From the NCBI GenBank assembly GCA_964487745.1, contig CAZASG010000004.1, forward strand, positions 1 through 64,000: 64,000 nt of DNA. Direction: 5' to 3'. The DNA comes from Desulfolinea sp964487745 (GTDB lineage: Bacteria; Chloroflexota; Anaerolineae; Anaerolineales; Villigracilaceae). Below the pieces are notes generated by a model. The model had not been told where the DNA came from and did no database searches. It saw nothing but the letters and a program-made list of their open reading frames with translations. Shown here one piece after another: positions 33,220 through 40,320 of the stretch (position 1 is its first letter; every line of letters begins with the position of its first letter). The position numbers were made by a program, and so were the translations under genes.

Positions 33220-34020
33220 ATGAAAGAAAGAACAAAAGTCGGTGCTGGAATTTCTCTTATCGGCGCAATTCTTGGTATTGTTTTGATCTATGTCAGTTTT
33301 TTACAGGTTTATGAACCAATCATGGCTTCAGAAATGGCTGATGGGCGGGCTGGAGGCGAGATAATCTCAAGCGGGATCAGTGTTTCAAAATATGTTATGC
33401 CGGTTGTTAATGATATTGGACTTATTGGTGGGGCGATTTGGGCTGTTGCAGCATTTGGGTTTATGAGAAAAGAAAAATGGGCTTGGTCCACTGCTGTCCT
33501 TGCCAACGTCCTTAGCTTGCTAAGTTTCTTTATGCTAATTCCCGCCTTGAGTCGAGGGATTTCGCCGATCTACACCTTCGTATTTATTCCAAATATTATT
33601 GCATTTTTCCTGCTTCTGACCTATGTGCGCAAGGTTGATAAAAAAATTGTTGCGATCAGCACAGTAGCAGGTATGGCTTATGTGATGGCTTTTATGAACG
33701 GTGTTGCAGCCACAGATCAGATGCTGGCAGGTGGTGGCGAGATGGTCTTCTTAATGGGGCAACGGCTTAACTGGATCGGTGCTTTCGTATGGGCAAGTTT
33801 TGTCATTGCCTTGTTGAATAGAAAAGAATACGCAATTCAATTGGGCTTAGGGGCAGCTTTAGTTACTTTAATAGCAGGGCTTCCACTAGGCGTCGTGACG
33901 TCAATGGAAGAAGCCAAGTTTTCTATGTTCTTCCTGGCTCCCATTCTCTCCCTATTGGTAAAAGTCACCCTTGTCTCACCCAAGGGCAATAAAATAGTCA
34001 AGAAATGGGTCGATGGATAA
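33220..34020 (+). CDS. Membrane protein G (paralog family II)
   Basis: 266 residues, most diverged member of family II: KVGAGISLIGAILG at the start, KEKWAWSTAVLANVLSLLSFFMLIP, and GMAYVMAFMNGVAATDQ. About seven to eight helices. AGGAAGGT precedes the ATG. Unlike A-D it has a strong -35/-10 and a MarR-type operator, so it is probably repressed rather than activated. Own terminator downstream. Function unknown. Confidence 0.68.
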   Translation: MKERTKVGAGISLIGAILGIVLIYVSFLQVYEPIMASEMADGRAGGEIISSGISVSKYVMPVVNDIGLIGGAIWAVAAFGFMRKEKWAWSTAVLANVLSLLSFFMLIPALSRGISPIYTFVFIPNIIAFFLLLTYVRKVDKKIVAISTVAGMAYVMAFMNGVAATDQMLAGGGEMVFLMGQRLNWIGAFVWASFVIALLNRKEYAIQLGLGAALVTLIAGLPLGVVTSMEEAKFSMFFLAPILSLLVKVTLVSPKGNKIVKKWVDG

Positions 34021-34029
34021 TATTGGAAG

Positions 34030-34066
34030 AAAAAATCCATGGTTTTGACAAAGACATGGGTTTTTT
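34030..34066 (+). terminator. Terminator after membrane protein G
   Basis: Stem AAAAAATCCATG with CATGGGTTTTTT (one G-T pair), ending in six T. Confidence 0.75.
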
Positions 34067-34092
34067 CTTATGCAATATTTACATATTTTCTG

Positions 34093-34143
34093 TTGACAAT
34101 CTATTGCGCACGCGATATATTTAGTTTGATAAACTAAATATAT
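34093..34143 (+). promoter_or_regulatory. Promoter with TTTAGTTT/AAACTAAA operator (DUF1858-marR operon)
   Basis: TTGACA (34093-34098), 17-bp spacer, TATATT (34116-34121). A 13-3-13 perfect palindrome at 34115-34143 covers the -10 and the transcription start. Its TTAGTT/AACTAA core matches that of the membrane-protein-G promoter. Autoregulation by the MarR protein encoded in this operon is likely (inference). Confidence 0.75.
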
Positions 34144-34165
34144 TTTATAAGAAAGGAAAATGATT

Positions 34166-34390
34166 ATGGAAATCACGAAAAATACCCGCGTATCCGATAT
34201 TCTGAAAGAGTATGGTGATATTGCAGAAGTCATGGAAGTCTTTGGCGTAAAACGTGTCGGCGGTTACTCACTGCGCTTGTTTATAGCGAAGATGATCTCT
34301 GTCCAGACAGCCGCGCGCGTTCACCGTGTGCCGCTGGACGAATTCTTGGACATTTTGGACAAAGCCGTACACGGCAATAGTAATAATTAG
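34166..34390 (+). CDS. DUF1858 domain protein
   Basis: 74 residues, a single DUF1858 domain (TRVSDILKEYGDIAEVMEVFGV ... SLRLFIAKMISVQTAARVHRVPLDEFLDIL). This helical domain is found alone or on ScdA/RIC-type iron-sulfur-repair and hybrid-cluster-related proteins; stand-alone function is unknown. The Cys residues found in some members are absent. ATG 34166 has better spacing from AGGAAA than ATG 34160. First gene of a probable operon with MarR. Confidence 0.8.
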   Translation: MEITKNTRVSDILKEYGDIAEVMEVFGVKRVGGYSLRLFIAKMISVQTAARVHRVPLDEFLDILDKAVHGNSNN

Positions 34391-34405
34391 CGTAAGAGAG
34401 GAACG

Positions 34406-34849
34406 ATGGATAATAACCTCGAAGAAAATGCGCAAAGATTTTTAAAACTGGCAAGCCGCTTGCGTCGCCTGGGATCAGGAACAGCCCAACCGGATGGCGT
34501 GGCGACCTCCCCATCTCATCTGGGATTGGTTGAATTTGTCGCCAGTAATCTCGATTGTGGCATCCAGGAGATGGCAGAGGCATTGAAACTTTCAACGCCG
34601 ACGGTGAGTATTAGTGTGCGTCAGCTAGAAAAAAGCGGATTAATCGCACGCAAGCCCAACCCTGAGGATGGTCGTGCGGTGCAGCTTTTTCTCACGCCGA
34701 AAGGCGAAGAAGTCCATCAGCGTGCGTATAGTTTTCATCGTCAAAAATTTGAACAACTCTTAAGCGGGCTTAGTCCCGAAGAAAGAGAAGTATTGATAAA
34801 TCTGCTTGAGAAAGCTCTCAATGCAGCAGAAAATAAATTACAGGAGTAA
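34406..34849 (+). CDS. MarR family regulator
   Basis: 147 residues: N-terminal dimer helices, winged helix with GIQEMAEALKLSTPTVSISVRQLEKSGLIARKPNPEDGRAVQLFLTPKG (about 52-100), and C-terminal dimer helices. The DGRA wing is typical. No Cys sensor. GAGAGG lies before the ATG. The two TTAGTT/AACTAA operators at 33139-33155 and 34115-34143 are the natural candidates for its binding. Confidence 0.9.
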   Translation: MDNNLEENAQRFLKLASRLRRLGSGTAQPDGVATSPSHLGLVEFVASNLDCGIQEMAEALKLSTPTVSISVRQLEKSGLIARKPNPEDGRAVQLFLTPKGEEVHQRAYSFHRQKFEQLLSGLSPEEREVLINLLEKALNAAENKLQE

Positions 34850-34853
34850 TAAA

Positions 34854-35120
34854 ATGACTAAATTTTTTAACAAGTGGACCCGCATTATCCATCGCTGGTT
34901 TGCATTGCCCACATTAATTCTTATTCCATTGGCTGTGATCGCCAAGTTCACAGGCGATGGCGCTGAACATTTACCGCCACAGGTCGAACAAATCCAGTCG
35001 ATTTTGATGTTATTGCTGGCAATCAGCGGCGCCTACCTTTATTTGGTGCCTTACATCGCAAAACGAACTCGCAATAAACGCAAGAAATCAAAGACTGCAA
35101 CTGCTACACAAGGGCAATAA
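34854..35120 (+). CDS. Small two-helix membrane protein
   Basis: 88 residues, start 4 bp after the marR stop with CAGGAG upstream. An amphipathic HRWFALP stretch precedes two hydrophobic helices (about 15-32 and 48-68) and a lysine-rich cytoplasmic tail. No named family recognised. The WTRIIHRWFALPTLIL start resembles small PepSY/cytochrome b-like anchor segments, but this is weak. Confidence 0.6.
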   Translation: MTKFFNKWTRIIHRWFALPTLILIPLAVIAKFTGDGAEHLPPQVEQIQSILMLLLAISGAYLYLVPYIAKRTRNKRKKSKTATATQGQ

Positions 35121-35141
35121 AGCGCTCTGCTGGGAGCAATC

Positions 35142-35705
35142 ATGAAACTCGTTGACAAGCTCGTAACATTGTCGAAGAATCCCCTTTCGCCAAAAAATCG
35201 TTTTATGGCGAAAGGGCTCCCAATTTTCGTCTTTTTCTTCCTCTTTCCGACTTTGCTTTTCATCATACCAAGTTTCGTATTCGATCCATGGCTACACTTA
35301 CCAACTTTCCTTAGCGTAGCCCCCAGAGCATTTCTTGGTGGAGTTTTTATAACTTTTGGAACAGTTTTTCTCATATCATCCACCAAGGCGCAAAGAGAAA
35401 TCGGCAAGGGCACACCCATGCCTCTAAAAGCTACACAAACACTCGTGGTTGAAAAACCATATTCATATTGTCGCAATCCAATCTATTTTGGTCTGATTAG
35501 TTTTTTTCTTGGTATCAGCATCACGATCGGTTCCCTAAGTTCACTGGCAATGGTGTTTATCTTTTCTTCAGTCATCTTGTCCTATATTAAGTTGATTGAA
35601 GAAAAAGAACTTGAGAAAAGATATGGGATTGATTATCTTGAATACAAAAAGGCAACACCTCTGCTTATTCCCAGATTTCCATTTTTTAGGAGAAACAGAA
35701 AATGA
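35142..35705 (+). CDS. Isoprenylcysteine-methyltransferase-like (ICMT/PEMT) membrane protein
   Basis: 187 residues with four to five helices and the ICMT-type block KPYSYCRNPIYFGL (about 106-119), then EEKELEKRYGIDYLEYKKATPLLIPR at the end. These SAM-dependent membrane methyltransferases act on lipids or small thiols in bacteria; substrates are mostly unknown. Its stop overlaps the next ATG by 4 bp. A shortened second copy is at 37292-37585. Confidence 0.8.
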   Translation: MKLVDKLVTLSKNPLSPKNRFMAKGLPIFVFFFLFPTLLFIIPSFVFDPWLHLPTFLSVAPRAFLGGVFITFGTVFLISSTKAQREIGKGTPMPLKATQTLVVEKPYSYCRNPIYFGLISFFLGISITIGSLSSLAMVFIFSSVILSYIKLIEEKELEKRYGIDYLEYKKATPLLIPRFPFFRRNRK

Positions 35706-36088
35706 ACACAAAACTAACAAAAATTGCGTCACTTATTGCTCTCTACATCGGAGTGATGGCTGTCTACGCTGGCGGACAGGTTGTCCTGCTTAACAAAGCG
35801 ATGAGTTACCACGTCATCCCCTGGCTTCCCGTTTACAATCTCATATTCGGCTTGCTGACCGTTTTCATAACAACGATCCTGCTCTGGAGGAAATCCCGTT
35901 TTAGCTTGGCTGCTGTCATTGCCTCCATTGCCAGTCACTCCGCGGTAATGCTCATTCTACAAACCAGTTACCGAGATATTGTTGCCCCAGATAGTATCAG
36001 AGCCATGGCAATACGCCTGGCTACCTGGTTCATTATTCTGATTTTAGTGGTCATTCAGGCATGGAAAAACAAGAGCACAATTAATTGA
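35702..36088 (+). CDS. Four-helix membrane protein, copy 1
   Basis: 128 residues with four helices. ATGA overlap with the methyltransferase-like gene shows translational coupling. The block PVYNLIFGLLTVFITTILLWRKSRF is shared with copy 2 at 37582-37974 (PAYNLILGVLSVFPVTFLIWKKSRF), so the methyltransferase/membrane-protein pair was duplicated. No known family recognised. Confidence 0.68.
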   Translation: MNTKLTKIASLIALYIGVMAVYAGGQVVLLNKAMSYHVIPWLPVYNLIFGLLTVFITTILLWRKSRFSLAAVIASIASHSAVMLILQTSYRDIVAPDSIRAMAIRLATWFIILILVVIQAWKNKSTIN

Positions 36089-36165
36089 GAACTATTTTTA
36101 GAGATTTTTTACGGTTTCACAACAATTCAACTGGCAAATGATTGTGAAAACCAGGAGATAATCCA

Positions 36166-37290
36166 ATGACCTGGTCTATAAAACTATTTCGAGTAAAAAA
36201 TATTGACGTACGCGTCCACACGACCTTCATATTAATTCTTGTTTGGGCAGCCTATCGCTGGAGTGTAAGCACCGGCGAAGGATTGATGGGGGCTATATTC
36301 GGCATTGTTGCCACACTACTGCTCTTCGTCAGTGTGACTTTGCACGAGTTTTGGCATAGTCTGCAAGCCCTAAAATTCAAAATTCCTGTCCATGACATTA
36401 CCCTGATGCCCATGGGTGGCCTGGCACGCATCGAAGAGATGCCCAAAGATCCGGGCAAAGAATTCCGCATCGCTATTGCAGGACCACTGGTCAACTTTAT
36501 AATCGCCGGCGTGCTTTTTGGCGTTGGTCTACTCTTGAATACACGCGCAATCATCTCTTTGGATGAGTTATATAGCTCAATGGGGCAAGTCAGTTGGAAC
36601 GGCTTACTGGCCTACTTAACGATGACTAACCTGCTCATGGGCTTGTTCAATCTAATTCCCGCCTATCCCATGGACGGAGGTCGTATCCTGCGGGCTTCCC
36701 TGGCCAAAAAACTGGGGCACTCTAAAGCGACTCGCATTGCCGTAAATGTCGGGCAAAGCTTAGCCCTGCTCTTTGGCCTGTGGGGCTTCATGAGTGGAAG
36801 CTATACCTTGGTGTTGATTGCCATCTTCGTATGGATGGGCGCCGGGCAAGAGGGCAAAGATACTGTCGTGAAAAACATCCTCAGCGAAATGACGATTTCA
36901 CAAGCGATGACCCGTGAGCCTCAAATATTAAGAGGCAACGATAGTTTATCCAAAGCCATAAACCTTACCCTTTCTACCTCCCAGTCCGACTTTCCGGTTA
37001 CAGAGTGGGGCAGCAACCAAGTCGTAGGTTTGTTGTGCGAGAAAGATTTGCTCAAAGGTTTACAAACTCATGACCAGACTACACCAGTGCGAGAAGTCAT
37101 GCGAACAAGCTTTCCAACAGCCGGTCCAGAACAGCCGCTCCTGGATGCGCACAGAAATATGGCGAAAGAGAGAATACGAGCAATGCCCGTTGTAGACAAT
37201 GAGAGCAATATTGCCGGACTACTGACCATTACAGATATCAACGAGGCATATCGTTTACTATCAATCCGCCAAAAATCTAAGGTGCAATAA
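36166..37290 (+). CDS. Site-2 protease family metalloprotease with CBS pair
   Basis: 374 residues: transmembrane helices with the zinc motif HEFWH (His60, Glu61, His64), the third ligand region NLIPAYPMDGGR near residue 165, and a C-terminal pair of CBS domains (about 245-370) after EMTISQAMTREP. Such proteases cleave transmembrane helices; CBS domains often bind adenine nucleotides. It lies between the two copies of the methyltransferase/membrane-protein module and may have been the insertion that split them. Substrate unknown. Confidence 0.88.
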   Translation: MTWSIKLFRVKNIDVRVHTTFILILVWAAYRWSVSTGEGLMGAIFGIVATLLLFVSVTLHEFWHSLQALKFKIPVHDITLMPMGGLARIEEMPKDPGKEFRIAIAGPLVNFIIAGVLFGVGLLLNTRAIISLDELYSSMGQVSWNGLLAYLTMTNLLMGLFNLIPAYPMDGGRILRASLAKKLGHSKATRIAVNVGQSLALLFGLWGFMSGSYTLVLIAIFVWMGAGQEGKDTVVKNILSEMTISQAMTREPQILRGNDSLSKAINLTLSTSQSDFPVTEWGSNQVVGLLCEKDLLKGLQTHDQTTPVREVMRTSFPTAGPEQPLLDAHRNMAKERIRAMPVVDNESNIAGLLTITDINEAYRLLSIRQKSKVQ

Positions 37291-37291
37291 T

Positions 37292-37585
37292 TTGGCTAAG
37301 TTTATTCTTTTGCTCTGGACACTCAGAGCGCAAAAATTAGTTGTTCAGGCACCTTATTCATTTACTCGTAATCCGCTTGCTTTTGGATTGATCAACTTCT
37401 ATGTTGGGATCAGCATTGCTATTGGAGCAATCAGCCCACTCGTAATAGTCTTGATTTTTTCCACCTTAATCTTGGCTTATATCAAATTTATTGAAGTAAA
37501 AGAATTAGCACAGAGATTTGGCAATGATTATCTAGCTTACAAAGAATCCACGCCTTTTCTTTTTCCTCGAAGGAGCAATTCATGA
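37292..37585 (+). pseudogene. N-terminally truncated ICMT-like gene, second copy
   Basis: 97 residues from a TTG start with no Shine-Dalgarno, 1 bp after the protease stop. It corresponds to the C-terminal half of the gene at 35142-35705 (APYSFTRNPLAFGLINFYVGISIAIG against KPYSYCRNPIYFGLISFFLGISITIG). The first two helices are missing and the Cys of the motif has become Thr. It may be nonfunctional or a short product kept for coupling to the next gene, whose ATG overlaps its stop by 4 bp. Confidence 0.65.
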
Positions 37586-37974
37586 AACGAATTAAAACAG
37601 CGTCTATTCTTGCATTTATCATCGGAGCGACGGCGGTCTTGGCTGGTGCACGAGTGGCGATACTCAATAAGGATATGCCCTATTATGTTCTTCAGGGACT
37701 TCCTGCTTACAACCTGATATTAGGTGTGCTCAGTGTTTTTCCTGTCACATTTTTAATTTGGAAGAAATCCAGATTTGCTATCCTTGCTTCCATAGCAGTT
37801 CTGGCCAGTCATAGCATCATTTTACTCATTTTGCTTGTTGCCTACTTGGGCACGGTCTCTGTATTTAGTCTTGTCGCGATGCTTTTCAGAATAATTATCT
37901 GGATCATCATTTTAAGATTATTACTTCTTTATAAGAAAGAAACTTCTCTGGAAAATAAAGGAAGAACCTTATGA
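37582..37974 (+). CDS. Four-helix membrane protein, copy 2
   Basis: 130 residues, paralog of 35702-36088. It starts on an ATGA overlap with the truncated methyltransferase and ends on another with the NnrS-like gene, so all three are coupled. AAGGAGC lies upstream of the ATG. Copy 2 looks intact although its partner gene is shortened. Confidence 0.68.
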   Translation: MKRIKTASILAFIIGATAVLAGARVAILNKDMPYYVLQGLPAYNLILGVLSVFPVTFLIWKKSRFAILASIAVLASHSIILLILLVAYLGTVSVFSLVAMLFRIIIWIIILRLLLLYKKETSLENKGRTL

Positions 37975-39185
37975 TCCCCTATCTAATAATGACTTTTTTA
38001 TACTTTGTTGTCGCTATCGTGGCCGCATTAGCAGCATCATTTTCACTCTGGAACATACTGGGCTGGATCCATGGCACAGTATGGCTACGTGTCCATTTCG
38101 TCACATTAGGCATCGTTACACAGCTTCTTTTTGGGGTAATGCCAATCCTGACAGCTAAAGCGCATAAGCTACCGCGCCCCAAAATACGCTGGGATATTTG
38201 GTTGTTGCTCAATGCAGGCATAGCGTTGCTGTTAGTTGGTATTCCAACGACGAATAAGATTCCGATCATCGCTGGCGGCACATTGGTCTTCACAGCTACA
38301 ACATTGTTACTTATCCAATTAGCTGGCATTCGTGCACGATCAGAAGAAACATTAGCAGTCAAGGAAGGGCGCAAGTTTTACATCGCAGGTCTTTTCTATT
38401 TCTTGATAGGCATTCTCGTGGGCACGGGGATGTTCCCAGGCTGGGAAGAAGTTTTAGGTATTGTCGGCGATATTGGGGAAGTACATATCCATGCCAATAA
38501 TTGGGGTTTTATGTCATTGGTTTTCATCGGGTTTTTCGTGGATTTATACCCAAAATGGGCGAAACGCCCCTTGCATAATCCCAAAGCCATCACCCCTATT
38601 TTCTGGATGATGACTGTCGGTGCAATGGGACTCGTGCTCAGCCCGTGGCTTGCCAGCACGACCCTGGCTGGGATCGGGGCTCTTTTGCACACATCGGCTA
38701 ATATCTGGTTGCTTGTCATCGCCATCAAACCCTTGCGCGGCGATAAATTCGCCTGGACAGCCGGGATGGCTCAAATGCTAGTTTCTTATTTTTGGCTATT
38801 TGCTCCTTTGTCCATGGCACCATTTGTCATCTTCGGCATCGAAAGCGTATTGCCCGCTAAATTACTTGAAACCACAACACCACAAGCGTTGATTTATGGT
38901 TGGCTGCTGCAATTTGGCTATGCGGTTGTGCCTTATTTTTTCCAACGCTTTTTTATTAACGAAGAACAAGCCGAATTAGGCGGCACTTGGCTTAGTTTTT
39001 GGTTGGTAAATTTAGGTGCAATTTTCTTATGGGTTGGCATTCTCGTTCAACCCACACGCGGTTTACTGTATGGCGGTGCTTATATATTGTGGGCTGCTTC
39101 ATTTATACCGGTTCTAATTGATTTGTGGCAAAAAACAAAAACCGGGATGAGAAAGGCCGAAACTGCTATTTCTCACGCTGAATAA
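37971..39185 (+). CDS. NnrS-like / heme-copper-oxidase-related 12-TM membrane protein
   Basis: 404 residues with about twelve helices. Histidines fall in helices in an oxidase-like way: LRVHFVTLGIVTQLLFG in helix 2 (His42), VHIHANNWGFMSLVFIGFFVDLYPKW with an HxH pair mid-protein, and LLHTSANIW later. This pattern is typical of the NnrS / cbb3-subunit-I-like group that co-occurs with DUF1858 and NO-response genes. NnrS is a heme- and copper-containing protein linked to nitric oxide tolerance. The assignment to that group rather than to true oxidases is by pattern. Closed by the hairpin at 39299-39337. Confidence 0.65.
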   Translation: MIPYLIMTFLYFVVAIVAALAASFSLWNILGWIHGTVWLRVHFVTLGIVTQLLFGVMPILTAKAHKLPRPKIRWDIWLLLNAGIALLLVGIPTTNKIPIIAGGTLVFTATTLLLIQLAGIRARSEETLAVKEGRKFYIAGLFYFLIGILVGTGMFPGWEEVLGIVGDIGEVHIHANNWGFMSLVFIGFFVDLYPKWAKRPLHNPKAITPIFWMMTVGAMGLVLSPWLASTTLAGIGALLHTSANIWLLVIAIKPLRGDKFAWTAGMAQMLVSYFWLFAPLSMAPFVIFGIESVLPAKLLETTTPQALIYGWLLQFGYAVVPYFFQRFFINEEQAELGGTWLSFWLVNLGAIFLWVGILVQPTRGLLYGGAYILWAASFIPVLIDLWQKTKTGMRKAETAISHAE

Positions 39186-39403
39186 CTGGATGTTACATAG
39201 CGAGAGAAGCAAACTATCATATTTGCTCAGTCTCGCTCGCTCCCAATGAGAGCAGGGGTTTATGTCCCATCTCTCTTGGGGAAGAGCGGCTACCAGTTGA
39301 AAAGCGGATTTGGGAAAATTCTCAAGTCCGCTTTTCGTAACGTTATTTCCGTGTCGACGTTAATTTTAATAAGCAATAGCGATCGTTATTGCGGAACCTA
39401 TAT
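39186..39403 (+). other. Intergenic region with a terminator, no gene seen
   Basis: The 320-bp gap 39186-39517 contains a loose stem-loop (about 39200-39238), a strong terminator hairpin at 39299-39336 (GAAAAGCGGATTTG with CAAGTCCGCTTTTC, one G-T pair), and the promoter elements listed separately. No ORF with a ribosome-binding site was found. Confidence 0.6.
39374..39393. promoter_or_regulatory. 20-bp near-perfect palindrome
   Basis: GCAATAGCGA followed by TCGTTATTGC, one mismatch in ten pairs and no spacer. It lies 10 bp before the CRP-type site and could be a second operator. Confidence 0.4.
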
Positions 39404-39445
39404 GTGACCTAAATCACAGACAGTTTTGAAAAAGCTTGTGATAAT
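39404..39445 (+). promoter_or_regulatory. Perfect CRP-type site and -10 (39518 gene block)
   Basis: TGTGA-CCTAAA-TCACA (39404-39419) matches the CRP palindrome in all ten core bases. Its centre is 28.5 bp before GATAAT (39440-39445), the same offset as in the membrane-protein-A promoter, placing it at about -41.5. Confidence 0.75.
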
Positions 39446-39517
39446 GTATAGTATAGATATTGCTACAACGGCTTTCGAGCCGAATTTATCCACTTTTAGA
39501 CAAGGAGAATGCGTATT

Positions 39518-40153
39518 ATGAGTCACCCCACTGTACTTGATATTATTCTTTTGCTTGCGACCGGTGTCACGGCAGCCTATATGGTTTGGCGTTTCTGGGC
39601 GCGCTATGGCTGGGAGAAGAAGGTCTATGCTCTGTACTATATCCTGGCTTTCGCTGTTCTGTTTGTTTCCGGCGTACTATTGATCTTTATGGGGTATGAG
39701 ATCCTTGAAACAGCCTTTGTGCTGACAGTTGCCAGCCTGATCCCATTCGGACTTTCCGTTGGTATCGTTCGCCAATACTATGCCAAATACCTGAAACCCT
39801 ATATTTGGTTCGCCACGATTGGTTTGCTCGCGATCGCAGTTGGCAGCTTCGCCAACATCGAGATTCTTCGCAAGATCGCTGTCCCGCTTTTCCATGGTGT
39901 TGCTGGCTTGATTATTTTCCTCGGCCCATTCCTGGTCAAACAATATGGTGAAGGCAACCCCGCAAAAGGTTTTCAATGGGTTGGTGTCGGTGGTTTGCTG
40001 ATCGGTCTCGGTGGTGTTGCATTAGCATTCATCGTATCTGGTGCACAATTGCTTTTCTTTAGCCCCACCTTTGTTTTCAACATCCTCGCTGGCTTGCTCT
40101 TGCTCATGGCTCTGGCTTTTGCCTGGGGCTTTATGAAAGATATTAAGAACTAG
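39518..40153 (+). CDS. Six-to-seven-helix membrane protein, copy 1
   Basis: 211 residues from ATG 39518 (AAGGAG 10 nt upstream). Not a named family. It shares with the gene at 43871-44476 the pattern GVLLIFMGYEILETAFVLTVASLIPFGLS and a mid-protein FHGVAGLIIFLGP (VHGVSGVVIFLLP in the other), each with one buried His. It heads the block containing the oxidase-like protein and is followed by a strong terminator. Function unknown. Confidence 0.68.
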   Translation: MSHPTVLDIILLLATGVTAAYMVWRFWARYGWEKKVYALYYILAFAVLFVSGVLLIFMGYEILETAFVLTVASLIPFGLSVGIVRQYYAKYLKPYIWFATIGLLAIAVGSFANIEILRKIAVPLFHGVAGLIIFLGPFLVKQYGEGNPAKGFQWVGVGGLLIGLGGVALAFIVSGAQLLFFSPTFVFNILAGLLLLMALAFAWGFMKDIKN

Positions 40154-40161
40154 CTCTTCCA

Positions 40162-40199
40162 AAAATATCCGCAGACTCTAAAGTCTGCGGATATTTTCT
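40162..40199 (+). terminator. Terminator after the 39518 gene
   Basis: A perfect 16-bp stem (AAAATATCCGCAGACT and its complement) around a 4-nt loop, ending TTTTCTC. Confidence 0.88.
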
Positions 40200-40320
40200 C
40201 TAATTTGCTTTTTGTTAAAGACACAATCATCATCGTATGTTATTTTTTTGAATGTCATAAGGTATTATTTTTTCTTGCTCAAGAAAAATAAATCCATTTT
40301 TGAAACGGAGATAAATCTCT

